From the NCBI GenBank assembly GCA_031556375.1, contig JAVBTA010000024.1, forward strand, positions 1 to 64,000: a stretch of DNA of 64,000 bases, in the 5' to 3' direction. This stretch comes from BNXB01 sp031556375 (lineage in GTDB: Bacteria; Bacteroidota; Bacteroidia; Bacteroidales; Azobacteroidaceae). The notes beneath the pieces were generated by a model. That model was not told the origin of the DNA. It saw only the letters and a list, made by a program, of their open reading frames with translations, and searched no databases. Position numbers and translations under genes: made by a program. Positions 25,922 through 36,000 of this stretch are shown one piece after another (the stretch's first letter is position 1; every line of letters begins with the position of its first letter).

Positions 25922-28900
25922 TTATTTCGATTTATTAGGATATGGAGGACGGGTAGGGTAATTTCCCGGATTGGTATTTAAGTCCTCTAAAATCAGTTCG
26001 ATAGCCTTATTCAGTTGTTCGTCGATACCTTCATATTCTTTTGCAGGATCATTGTCAATGACATAATCGGGATCGACTCCATGCCCTTCAATCACGAATT
26101 GTTTACCTTCCGCATCGTAATGAGCAAACTCGGGACGGTTCAAAACACCACCATCGATCAATGGTAGAGCGCCACGAATACCGACTACACCTCCCCAGGA
26201 ACGGACTCCGACAGTTTTTCCTAATTTGTAGAATTTGAACTGGTATGGAAATAAATCACCATCGGATGCTGAGTATTTGTCCAGCAACAATACTTTAGGT
26301 CCGACCATCATTCCGCCTGGCTTTGGAGATGGTTGTCCGTTTCTAGGTGCAGACATCATCGCAAGTTCCCTTCGTAGGCGTTCGATAATCATTGGAGAAA
26401 CGTTTCCACCTCCGTTTCCACGATCATCAATGATTAGCGCTTTTTTATTCAATTGGGGGTAGTAATATTTCACAAATTCGTTCAATCCTTCAATACCCAT
26501 ATCAGGAATGTGGATATATCCGACTTTTCCTCCGGTTGCTTTATCAACTTTTTCGATATTAGCTTGTACCCAGTCGAAATAATATAAAGCGGCTTCGTCG
26601 TCGATAGGCTTAATAATTACTTTTCGTCCACCATCGGCTGAAGCTTTTTTATTTAATGTCAGCTCAACCTGTTTGCCGGCTTTATCGTATAGGGCAGCAT
26701 AGATATCATTCATATCTTTGGTTGATTTTCCATTGATAGCTGTAATGAAATCCCCTTCAGTGGCATCGATACCGACTTCTGTCAGTGGAGAGCGTAATTG
26801 AGATGACCAGTTTCTTCCGGCAAGAATTTTATCAATGCGGTAATATCCTGAGTTATCACGGCTCAAACGGGCTCCAAGCAAACCTGTGGAGATCCGGCGA
26901 GGTTCGGATTTGTCTCCTCCTCCAATATAAGCATGACCACAACTCAGTTCTCCGATCATTTCTCCAATGATATAGTTCAAATCATTACGGTTGTTGACAT
27001 ACTGTACTAAAGGCTGATATTTTTTCTGAATTTTGTTCCAGTCCACTCCGTGCATTTTAGGATCGTAGAAGAAATCACGCATTTGGCGCCAGCATTCGTT
27101 GAATATCTGATTCCATTCAGCATGAAGATCTACAATTACTTTTACATCCGAGAGATTGACTGTTTCTTCTATATTTGTTTTGGCTTTAGGTAGATCTATC
27201 ACAGCAAAACCACCTCTTCCGGAACGAACCAATACTTTCTTTGAGTCTGGGGTGATAGAATAGATAAAGAAATTACCTAATTCGGTTTCTTTATTTTTCT
27301 TCAGGTCGTATATATAAGAATTTCCACTGCGGTTGTAATATACATTGTCCCCGACACAGAAAACACTATTATATCTTCCTGCTGGAACATCTACTTCCAA
27401 AGAACGTCCTTGTATTCCGTCAAAATCGATCTCGATCTTCAATCCTTTCGGAGTTTCAGGTTTCTTTGTATCTGCATTTTTCTTATCGTCTGTTTTGGCA
27501 ACTGTATCAGTTTTAATTGTAACTTCATCATTTACATAGGCAAAAGGAGACGGAGTGGATTTTTTCAAAGTAACAAAGTATATCTTGTCCATGTTATTGT
27601 ATACATGATTCCACTCAGTACTGCTGTATGTAGGATTAAAATTCCTGGATGAAGTGAATAACAAATACTTGCCATCGGAACTGAAAGACGAGTTGTAAGA
27701 ATCGAACCATTCGTCGGTTACAATCTGTTTCTCTTTGTTTTCAAGACTATACACCATGACTACAGATGTTGTATTGAAACGAGGAAGAGTATAGGTGATC
27801 CAGTGACTGTCGGGCGACCAATTAAAACCACGAATTTCTCCGTCGAGTGTTTGTTCAACATCAGTTACTTTCTTTGAATCGATATCTATATAGCGTAAAC
27901 GTTGCATTTTATCACTCCATAAGATTTTTTTGCTGTCGGGCGACCAGTCGAAAGCATATTTATAGGTATCACTGTTAGATGTAATCTGAATAGGTTTTTG
28001 TAAACCATCCTGACTGCGGACATAGATTTCGTCTTCCCCGGTAGCATCGGAAATGTATGCGATCCATTTTCCATCGGGCGACCATTTCGGGTTTCTTTCG
28101 TGTACTCCGGATGTTTCGGTAAGGTTACGGGTAATGCCGGATTTAGCAGGAATAGTAAATACATCACCACGGGCATTCAGGACTAATCGATTACCATCCG
28201 GAGAAATATCGGCTCCATTAATACTTTTTGATGCATCGATCAGAGTCGTACGTCCTCCGACAAAGTCTTCTTCCAAAAAAACAGATATTTTAGTCGCTTT
28301 TTTTGATGCTATATCGAAGTTATAAATGTATCCGCCGTTTTCAAAAACGATCGATTTATCTCCGAGACTAGGGAATTTAATATCGTATTCCTTGAAATCC
28401 GTTACTTTTTGTGTTTGTTTGGTTTCCGTATTGTAGCAAAAAAGGTTCATAATACGTTCACGATCGGAAATATAGTAAATTTCTTTTCCTAACCACATCG
28501 GAACGATATCCTGATTTGGATTATCGGTTATTTTCTCGGTTTTTTTTGTTTTGAAATCATAGATCCATATTTCGTCAGCCATTCCGCCCTGATAGTATTT
28601 CCAGGTCCGGAATTCACGGAATACACGGTTGTATGCTAATTTGGATTTATCCGGAGAATATGAACAAAATCCGCCTGCTGGGAAAGGTAGTTCTTCAGGC
28701 AATCCTCCTGTGGTTGAAGCTAAATACAATTTTCCTTTGAAATCATTGAAAGAAGTCATGCGAGAACGAAATACAATATGGTCGTTGTCTTTCCATGTAA
28801 GGGTTATGTTGTTTGGTCCCATACGATCCGAAATGTCATCGCGTCCTAAAGTCGCAGTATAGGTCAGTCGCACGGGAACTCCTCCCGTAGCGGGTATAAC

Positions 28901-29173
28901 ATAAACTTCGGTGTTCCCGTCATACTGAGCGGTGAATGCAAGCTGTTTTCCATCAGGAGAAAATTTTGCAAACATTTCATAACCTGCATCATTGGTTATT
29001 TTCCGGGCAACTCCTCCTTGAGAGGAGACTGTATACAGATCTCCGGCATAAGAAAATACCAATTGATTACCATAAATAGTAGGGAAACGCAATAAGCGTG
29101 CTTCCTGTTGTTGAGCGAAGGCTATAAAGCAATAGCTCAAAGCAAAGATAAGAGAGAATAGATATTTCTTCAT
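25922..29173 (-). CDS. Tricorn-like S41 serine protease
   Basis: This 1083-residue secreted or periplasmic protease is a homologue of the archaeal tricorn protease. The signal peptide is FALSYCFIAFAQ. Two WD40/TolB-like beta-propellers occupy about residues 25-600, with repeated SPDGK motifs (FSPDGKQLAF, WSPDGKWIAY). A tricorn C1 helical region, a PDZ domain and an S41 core follow. Catalytic-site candidates are His in ELSCGHAYIGGG near 745 and Ser in KYSASDGDLFP near 964. A low-complexity Asp/Lys/Thr linker occurs near residue 555. It probably degrades peptides in the cell envelope. It stands alone on the minus strand, divergent from the large PUL. Confidence 0.9.
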   Translation of the reverse strand: MKKYLFSLIFALSYCFIAFAQQQEARLLRFPTIYGNQLVFSYAGDLYTVSSQGGVARKITNDAGYEMFAKFSPDGKQLAFTAQYDGNTEVYVIPATGGVPVRLTYTATLGRDDISDRMGPNNITLTWKDNDHIVFRSRMTSFNDFKGKLYLASTTGGLPEELPFPAGGFCSYSPDKSKLAYNRVFREFRTWKYYQGGMADEIWIYDFKTKKTEKITDNPNQDIVPMWLGKEIYYISDRERIMNLFCYNTETKQTQKVTDFKEYDIKFPSLGDKSIVFENGGYIYNFDIASKKATKISVFLEEDFVGGRTTLIDASKSINGADISPDGNRLVLNARGDVFTIPAKSGITRNLTETSGVHERNPKWSPDGKWIAYISDATGEDEIYVRSQDGLQKPIQITSNSDTYKYAFDWSPDSKKILWSDKMQRLRYIDIDSKKVTDVEQTLDGEIRGFNWSPDSHWITYTLPRFNTTSVVMVYSLENKEKQIVTDEWFDSYNSSFSSDGKYLLFTSSRNFNPTYSSTEWNHVYNNMDKIYFVTLKKSTPSPFAYVNDEVTIKTDTVAKTDDKKNADTKKPETPKGLKIEIDFDGIQGRSLEVDVPAGRYNSVFCVGDNVYYNRSGNSYIYDLKKNKETELGNFFIYSITPDSKKVLVRSGRGGFAVIDLPKAKTNIEETVNLSDVKVIVDLHAEWNQIFNECWRQMRDFFYDPKMHGVDWNKIQKKYQPLVQYVNNRNDLNYIIGEMIGELSCGHAYIGGGDKSEPRRISTGLLGARLSRDNSGYYRIDKILAGRNWSSQLRSPLTEVGIDATEGDFITAINGKSTKDMNDIYAALYDKAGKQVELTLNKKASADGGRKVIIKPIDDEAALYYFDWVQANIEKVDKATGGKVGYIHIPDMGIEGLNEFVKYYYPQLNKKALIIDDRGNGGGNVSPMIIERLRRELAMMSAPRNGQPSPKPGGMMVGPKVLLLDKYSASDGDLFPYQFKFYKLGKTVGVRSWGGVVGIRGALPLIDGGVLNRPEFAHYDAEGKQFVIEGHGVDPDYVIDNDPAKEYEGIDEQLNKAIELILEDLNTNPGNYPTRPPYPNKSK

Positions 29174-29240
29174 AATTGAAATAAATTTTAAAAGTAAAAG
29201 TACTCGATATATTTTATTTTTACAAAAAAAAATCTTTTTT

Positions 29241-29271
29241 GTTGAATTTATAAATAAAAATGCTAACTTAG
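29241..29271 (+). promoter_or_regulatory. Possible promoter of the lyase-GH2 unit
   Basis: GTTG (29241-29244) or TTTG (29238-29241), then about 19-22 bp, then TAACTTAG (29264-29271), one mismatch from TAnnTTTG. It lies about 130 bp before the start at 29398. The match is imperfect, as is usual for regulator-dependent promoters. Confidence 0.35.
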
Positions 29272-29299
29272 CACCGCGTTTGTATTAGAGATTATAACC

Positions 29300-29321
29300 C
29301 CAGACTTATTGTAAAGTCTGG
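29300..29321 (+). other. Leader hairpin upstream of the lyase gene
   Basis: CCAGACTT and its complement AAGTCTGG form a perfect 8-bp stem with a 6-nt loop, flanked by a second, outer pairing (TAACC with GGTTA). It should lie in the 5' leader of the transcript. No T-run follows, so it is more likely a stabilising or regulatory leader structure than a terminator. Confidence 0.4.
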
Positions 29322-29397
29322 AATTCTTGCGGTTATTCTGGATTTGAGAGATTTCTTTCTCAAATTATTATCAATTAAAAAAACAAATTATGTACGT

Positions 29398-30603
29398 ATG
29401 AAACAACTAATGGTGTTATTGTTGTTTTCTGTTTCATTTTCTTTCTGTGTGCGCGCACAATCGGTGGATACAAAGATTTGGAATGCTCAGCATCTGAAGG
29501 AGGTAAAGGGGAAGATAAAGAAAAATGATGAAACATACTTACCTGCTTACAAAGAATTGATTAGTCGGGCAGATAAGCATCTGAATAAGGATTTTTATTC
29601 TGTAATGCAGAAAAAGCATGTTTCTCCAACAGGGAACAAGCATGATTATATGAGTATGGCTCCTTACACGTGGCCGGATCCCAATAAACCCAATGGTTTG
29701 CCTTATATGACCAGAGATGGAGAACGAAATCCGGAATTGAATGAATATGATCGTAATGCTCTTGGAGATATGTGTGGAATGGTGATAGACCTTTCTATGG
29801 CATATTATTTCAGTGGAGATCGCAAGTATGCGGATAAGGCATCTGAACAGTTACGGGTATGGTTTTTAAATCCTGAGACAAAGATGAATCCTCATCTTAC
29901 TTATGCTCAGTTTGTGCCTGGGGTAAATGAGAATAAGGGCCGTAGTTATGGTATTATCGATGTATATTCTTTTTTAGAAATGTTGGAGGGCGTTGCTATC
30001 TTACAACAATCCAAGGCTTTTTCTGCTAAAGATGTCAAGGCTTTACAATCCTGGTTTACAGAATTCATTCATTGGCTTAGAACCAGTGAGCAGGGAATAG
30101 ACGAAAAGAATACGAAAAATAATCATAGCCTTGCTTATGATGCAACCTGTGCCCGTTTTGCCCTGTTTGTAAACGATATGACTTTATTCAATACTATTTT
30201 ATCTGAATTCCCGGAGAAAAGGCTTTATCCTCAAATCGAACCGGATGGGAGTCAACCTCAGGAACTGAGACGTACATTGGCTTTGCATTATACTTTATAT
30301 AATCTGGATCATATGCTCGATGTTTGTCAAATGGCAGGAAAAGCCGGAAAAAAAATGTATTTTACGCAATCGGAAGATGGCAGAAGTATTGGTAAAGCTA
30401 TTGATTTTATAGCGCCATATGCAGGCAAACCTCAAAGTGAATTTCCATATAAACAGATTCATAGTTGGGAGAAATCACAGACTTATCTTTGCTGGACATT
30501 AAAACGCGCTTCCTATTTTGATAATACTAAAGGATACCGTGATTTATTTCTGAAAAATTACAAGCCGGACTATTCTGACCGGAATTATTTACTTTACTAT
30601 TGA
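29398..30603 (+). CDS. Alginate-lyase-family polysaccharide lyase (PL38-like)
   Basis: This 401-residue secreted enzyme should cleave a uronic-acid polymer by beta-elimination. I set the start at 29398 because MKQLMVLLLFSVSFSFCVRA is a clean signal peptide; the frame extends 18 codons further up without adding signal features. The (alpha/alpha) toroid family motif MAPYTWPDPNKPNGLPYMTR is present, and KNNHSLAYD near residue 240 holds the likely catalytic Asn-His and Tyr. The lead motif resembles PL38, which includes glucuronan lyases, though the substrate is not proven. The GH2 gene follows after 4 bp. Confidence 0.8.
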   Translation: MKQLMVLLLFSVSFSFCVRAQSVDTKIWNAQHLKEVKGKIKKNDETYLPAYKELISRADKHLNKDFYSVMQKKHVSPTGNKHDYMSMAPYTWPDPNKPNGLPYMTRDGERNPELNEYDRNALGDMCGMVIDLSMAYYFSGDRKYADKASEQLRVWFLNPETKMNPHLTYAQFVPGVNENKGRSYGIIDVYSFLEMLEGVAILQQSKAFSAKDVKALQSWFTEFIHWLRTSEQGIDEKNTKNNHSLAYDATCARFALFVNDMTLFNTILSEFPEKRLYPQIEPDGSQPQELRRTLALHYTLYNLDHMLDVCQMAGKAGKKMYFTQSEDGRSIGKAIDFIAPYAGKPQSEFPYKQIHSWEKSQTYLCWTLKRASYFDNTKGYRDLFLKNYKPDYSDRNYLLYY

Positions 30604-30607
30604 TAAA

Positions 30608-33016
30608 ATGCACAATAGACATCAAATTTACTTATCTATAGTCTTTTTTATTGGATTGTTTTTGAGTAGTTTGTCGATTTACGGACAAGTTAATTATCCT
30701 TCAAAACTCCGCCTGAATAATGGTTGGGAATTTTTAAAAGGAGATATGGGAAATATCTGGGAAGGTGTCAGGCCTGTAAAACCTGATGCCCCGGAGGCAG
30801 TTCCTATCTGGGAATCAGTAACTCTTCCGCATTGTTTTAATGCTGAAGACGCTGTAGATCCGCATTTGAATTACTACGAAGGTCCCGGTTGGTACAGAAC
30901 CCTCCTGGATATCCATAATCCATATGAAAAAGGCCGCACAATCCTTGAATTTGAGGGTTCCGGACAAAAAACAAAAGTTTATGTTTATACTACCGAAGTC
31001 GGTTCACATGTTGGCGGATATGATGAATGGACCTGTGATATTACGGATGCTGTAAAAGCTTTTATGGCTTCGGCTGATGCTGTGCGTTTTAATGGGAAAG
31101 TGCCTTTGCTGATTCGTTGCGATAATACCCGGGATGCGGAGATGATCCCTTCTGATCTTTCCGATTTCAATGTTTACGGAGGAATTTACCGTTATCTGAA
31201 TCTTGTTTACCTGCCTTCGGTTTCGATCTCTAAAATGCAGATTGATGCTCAGGTAGATAACACAGGAAAAAAGGGACAGCTTGATATGAAATTTGATTTT
31301 CTAAATCCCCTGAAAGATAATTCATTCAGTTTGGATATCAAAATAGTATCTCCTGTAGGCAAAGTTGTTGTAGAAAAAAAATATGATACATCCAGTATCT
31401 CGAATTTGCAGTTTTCAATAGATAAACCGTCGTTATGGTCGCCTGATGTCCCAAATCTTTACACTTGTGAAGTACGTTTGGAGTCAGGAAAAGATATTAC
31501 AGTTTGGAAAGATCAGTTTGGTTTCAGGTCTTTTGAATTTGTCGAAAAAGGTCCGTTTATGCTCAACGGACAACGACTGTTACTGCGTGGTACTCATCGT
31601 CATGAGGATCATGCCGGGGTTGCTGCAGCCATGACTGAAGATATGATGATTCAGGAAATGCAAATGATGAAGTCCATGGGGGTGAATTTTATTCGCCTGG
31701 GGCATTACCAGCAATCCCGTATCATTCTTGAGCAATGTGATAAACTGGGTATCCTGGTTTGGGAAGAAATTCCGTGGTGTCGCGGAGGACTTGGAGGTGA
31801 AGTATACCGAGAACAGGCTCGTAGAATGCTACGCAATATGATTACGCAGCATCGTAACCATCCTTCTGTGATCCTGTGGGGCCTGGGTAACGAGAATGAC
31901 TGGCCTAATGATTTTCCTGAGTTTGATAAAGATGCTATCCGTGGGTTTATGACTGAGCTACATAACTTATCTCATCAATTGGATAATTCACGTATGACTT
32001 GTATTCGTCGTTGTGATTTTTGTAAAGATATTGTGGATGTTTATTCTCCTTCTATCTGGGCTGGCTGGTATAGTGGTAATAAATACACTGACTATCAGGA
32101 AATTGAAAAAAGAGGTTTTGATTCCGTGAAGCGTTTTGTGCATGTAGAGTGGGGTGGAGACAGCCATGCAAACCGTCATGCTGAACGACCGAATGAGCAC
32201 AGTAAACGTCCCCCGGTTGATGGTGATTGGAGCGAAACCTATATCTGCGACCTGATTGATTGGCACCTCAAAGAACAAGAAAACATGCCTTGGCTAACCG
32301 GGACTGCGTATTGGCCTTTCAAAGATTTTTCTACTCCTGTACGGCCGGAAAATCCGGTTCCTTATGTGAACCAGAAGGGTGTTGTCGGTCGTGATTTTAC
32401 TGCCAAGGAAAGCTTTTATGTGTTCCAGTCTTATTGGACAGATAAGCCTATGATTCATGTTTACGGGCATACCTGGCCTGTTCGTTGGGGAGATGTAAAC
32501 GAACAAAAGGTTATGAAGGTTTATTCCAATTGTGAAGAAGTTGAGTTTTTCCTTAATGGTCAAAGCTTAGGCAAGAAAAAACGCAATTCGCAGGATTTTC
32601 CTGCTGCTGGTTTACATTGGGAAACTGCTCTGAAACAAGGACAGAATATAGTGAAAGCTATTGGGAAAAAAGGCAAAGAACTTGTTTCAGACGAAATTAC
32701 GTTTGTTTATCAAACCGAGAAATGGGGAAAAGAATCACAGTTAAAATTATCTGTTATTGAAAATACTCCTGAATATGCCTGGGTTGAGGCTGAATTATTG
32801 GATGAAAAAGGTATTTTATGCCTTGATTCTCAGAAATTTATTTTCTTTGAATCCTCAGGAGATGGCAAACTGGTTGTTAACCAGGGAACATCTACCGGCT
32901 CGAAAAAGGTTCAGGCTTACAATGGAAGAGCTCGAATAAAACTTAATAAAAATAATGGTAAAAATGTCATTTTCGTCAAATCTGAGGGCGTAAAATCAGT
33001 ATTTATTTTGATTTGA
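30608..33016 (+). CDS. GH2 glycoside hydrolase (beta-galactosidase/beta-glucuronidase family)
   Basis: This 802-residue secreted exo-glycosidase has the GH2 layout: a signal peptide (GLFLSSLSIYGQ), a jelly-roll sugar-binding domain (about 35-200), an immunoglobulin-like domain (about 205-315), a TIM barrel, and C-terminal beta domains. The acid/base glutamate is in LGNEND near residue 428. The nucleophile candidate is in HVEWGGD near 513. Whether it removes galactose, glucuronic acid or another sugar cannot be decided; a beta-glucuronidase role would suit the uronate-rich locus. It overlaps the converging regulator gene by 14 bp. Confidence 0.9.
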   Translation: MHNRHQIYLSIVFFIGLFLSSLSIYGQVNYPSKLRLNNGWEFLKGDMGNIWEGVRPVKPDAPEAVPIWESVTLPHCFNAEDAVDPHLNYYEGPGWYRTLLDIHNPYEKGRTILEFEGSGQKTKVYVYTTEVGSHVGGYDEWTCDITDAVKAFMASADAVRFNGKVPLLIRCDNTRDAEMIPSDLSDFNVYGGIYRYLNLVYLPSVSISKMQIDAQVDNTGKKGQLDMKFDFLNPLKDNSFSLDIKIVSPVGKVVVEKKYDTSSISNLQFSIDKPSLWSPDVPNLYTCEVRLESGKDITVWKDQFGFRSFEFVEKGPFMLNGQRLLLRGTHRHEDHAGVAAAMTEDMMIQEMQMMKSMGVNFIRLGHYQQSRIILEQCDKLGILVWEEIPWCRGGLGGEVYREQARRMLRNMITQHRNHPSVILWGLGNENDWPNDFPEFDKDAIRGFMTELHNLSHQLDNSRMTCIRRCDFCKDIVDVYSPSIWAGWYSGNKYTDYQEIEKRGFDSVKRFVHVEWGGDSHANRHAERPNEHSKRPPVDGDWSETYICDLIDWHLKEQENMPWLTGTAYWPFKDFSTPVRPENPVPYVNQKGVVGRDFTAKESFYVFQSYWTDKPMIHVYGHTWPVRWGDVNEQKVMKVYSNCEEVEFFLNGQSLGKKKRNSQDFPAAGLHWETALKQGQNIVKAIGKKGKELVSDEITFVYQTEKWGKESQLKLSVIENTPEYAWVEAELLDEKGILCLDSQKFIFFESSGDGKLVVNQGTSTGSKKVQAYNGRARIKLNKNNGKNVIFVKSEGVKSVFILI

Positions 33017-36000
33017 ATTCTGATGGAGACTTACCATAATGTTTTTTAAAACAGGTGCTGAAATATTTTGAATCATTAAATCCTGTCATAGTTGCAATTT
33101 CCGAAATGTTGTATTGGGAATTTTTGAGTAATTGAGCTGCACGCTTGAGTTTCATATCGAGAATAAATTCCTTGATCGTCATTCCGGTAGAGTCGTTGAT
33201 CTTCTGGTACAATAAAGTTCGGCTGATTGCCATATCAGACACAAAGCTTTCTACATCGTAATCAGGATTTTGGATGTTCTTTTCGACAAAAGCTATGGCT
33301 TTTTTGAAAAAGACCTCATCCATAGATGAAACAACGACTTGAGAAGGTTCAACTACATATCGTTGGGAATATAATTCTTTTAATTTTTCTCTTGATTGGA
33401 TAAGATTTTTGATTTGTTGTATTAAGAAATCCACATCAAACGGTTTTTCGATAAAAACATCAGCACCCTCCCGAAGTCCGTCCAGGCGGTTTGATATGTG
33501 ATTCATTGCCGATAACATGATAATTGGAATATGGCTTGTTTTCAAGTTCTCTTTCAATCGTTTGCAAACTTCCAGACCATCCAGCTCCGGCATCATTAAG
33601 TCTGTGATAACCACTTGCGGATTGATTTTTTTTACTAATTCAATACCTTCCTGGCCATTCTTTGCAGAAAAGACCATGAATGAAAGAGATAATTCTTTTA
33701 CAAGATATCTGTTCAAGGTGTCATCATCTTCAATGACAACTAACTTTTTCTGGAGTCTGGAATCCTTTTCTCCGGTAATTTCCTCAGGAGAATCCTTTTT
33801 CAGGGATCTCAATTCGGATAACGTATACTCATAATTATGCAGATCTTGTTGCACCTTCGGAGGATTTTCTTGGGACTTGGTAAGCAAAGGAAGTACAACC
33901 CGGAATGCTACCTCGTCCTGGCGTAAGTCGGGGAGGAGAGTGCCTCCAAGAGCTTGAACCAATTCATTGACTATGGATAAACCTAAGCCGGAGCTTTCCT
34001 GGAAATTTGTTTTTGAGTTAGACAATCGTGAAAATGGTTCAAACAACCGTTTTTCATGTTCCTTAGGAATAGTAACTCCGGTATTGATTACCTCAAATGT
34101 AATATATTTGATTTCTTCTTGTGTATTTATTTGATGATTTAGACTCGAAATTTCAATTGTAGAAGCCGGATAAATCCTGAATATAATTGATTCTCCTTCA
34201 GGAGAGTACTTGGCTGCATTAGAAAATAAGTTGGAAAAAATTTTCTCTATCAAGTCAGGATCGAACATAACAGTCAGGCTTGTATAGTATGAATCTATTT
34301 CAGTGATCATATGTTTGCCGGATGCATAAGGAACGAATAAGTTGAAAAGATCAGAAGTGTAACTTATAATATCCCCTGTTTGGAAATCCGGATCAATTTT
34401 TTTGCTTTCAATTTTCCGGAATTCCAGCAATTGATTGATCATTCTTTGTATCCTTTTAACGTTCTGTTCCACTAATAACCGGTAGGAATTCCCGGGATGA
34501 TCGGGCGACATAGTCTTTTCGAGCCGTTTTAAAGGATCAAGTATCAGAGTTAGAGGAGTTTTCAGGTCATGAGAAATATTAGTGAAGAAATTAATCCGCA
34601 TCTGGGTTATTTCATTCATCTTTTGCTTTTCCAGTTTTTCCAGTTCTATATTGTGCTTGAATTCCTTTTTGTTAGAAAAATATTTCCATACAAAATACAT
34701 TACGCCAAGGATAGCAAAGAAATAAAAAGCACGAGCCCAAAAGGAAAACCATGGAGCTGGTTTGATGTTGAAGTACAGTTTGGTAACCTCATCACCCCAT
34801 AAACCATCGTTATTGGCCGATTTTATTTCAAAAACATATTCTCCCGGAGGTAAATTCGGATATTGTATGTTGTGTTGTCCTGAAGGTAACAGTTGCCATT
34901 CATCAGAGATACCTTGCAGGCGGCAGGCAAACCGGTTTTTGTACAATTTCATATAACTGTCGGACGAAAAACTGATTCCGATATTAGACTGATTATAAGA
35001 CAAAACGATTTCTTTATCGGATTTATGAGAGCGACTGGCCAATATCGCAATATCTTTAGACAAAGGAGAATGAGCTTCTCCCGGCAATATTTTTTTGTTG
35101 TTTATATACAAATCGGTAATGAATACCTTCGGTTTGTGCTTGTTTATCCGTGTTTTGGCCGGATTAAAAACAATAAAACCGTTTGTCCCTCCGAATAACA
35201 TGTCGCCAGATACGGTCTGATAACAGGCCGAAGGATAGAAAGACCCGTAAATCTGAGAATCGACGATGTCGACTTTCTGGAATTGGTTTTGAAAAAGGTC
35301 ATAACATATGAGTCCGTTATCGGTAGCAAACCAGATATTTTTTGTGGCTTTGTCTTCCAGTATACTGAATACTGTTTTGGCAGGAAATCCGGAATCTTCA
35401 TTAAAGTTTTTGTATGAATTTCCTCCTTTGTATAAATTGACGCCACCTCCACGGGTACCTATCCACAACTCGTTGAAAGAAGTCATACAATGACAGTTTA
35501 ATATATTCTCCGACTTAACCGGATTTTCTATTTTGTAGTGTTTATCTATTTTCCTTGATTCGACATCGAATAAAAATAATCCGTGTTTGGTAAATAACCA
35601 GAGATTATCGTTACCTTTATCTTTTATCATGTTAACAATTCCGGGATTACCGATATTATTCCCGGAAGAGTCTTTCATGTGTATCTGTTCTGTTTCTTCC
35701 GAATTTGAGTATTTGTGATACAATCCACCCTCCGGAGTCGAAGCCCAGATACCGGAATTCTTATCTGACACAAAATCGTAAACATCCAGATATCTGGATT
35801 TACTTCCCGGTACGAAAATTTTCAAATCCTTGAATGTCTTATTTACAGTATTATATTCGTTTATTCCACCTCCATAAGATGCTATTTTGAGATGTTTCTT
35901 CTCGGAATCGAAAACCAAACTCTTGATTAAGTCGTAGTTAAGAGTATTTTTCTGATAATGAGTGTAATACGAGAATGTATCGTGTTTCCTGTTCCAGAAG

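Noticed and set aside
30608..33016. Assigning GH2 as a beta-galactosidase or beta-glucuronidase
   Set aside because: Catalytic residues fit both; the subfamily needs alignment, so only the family is named.
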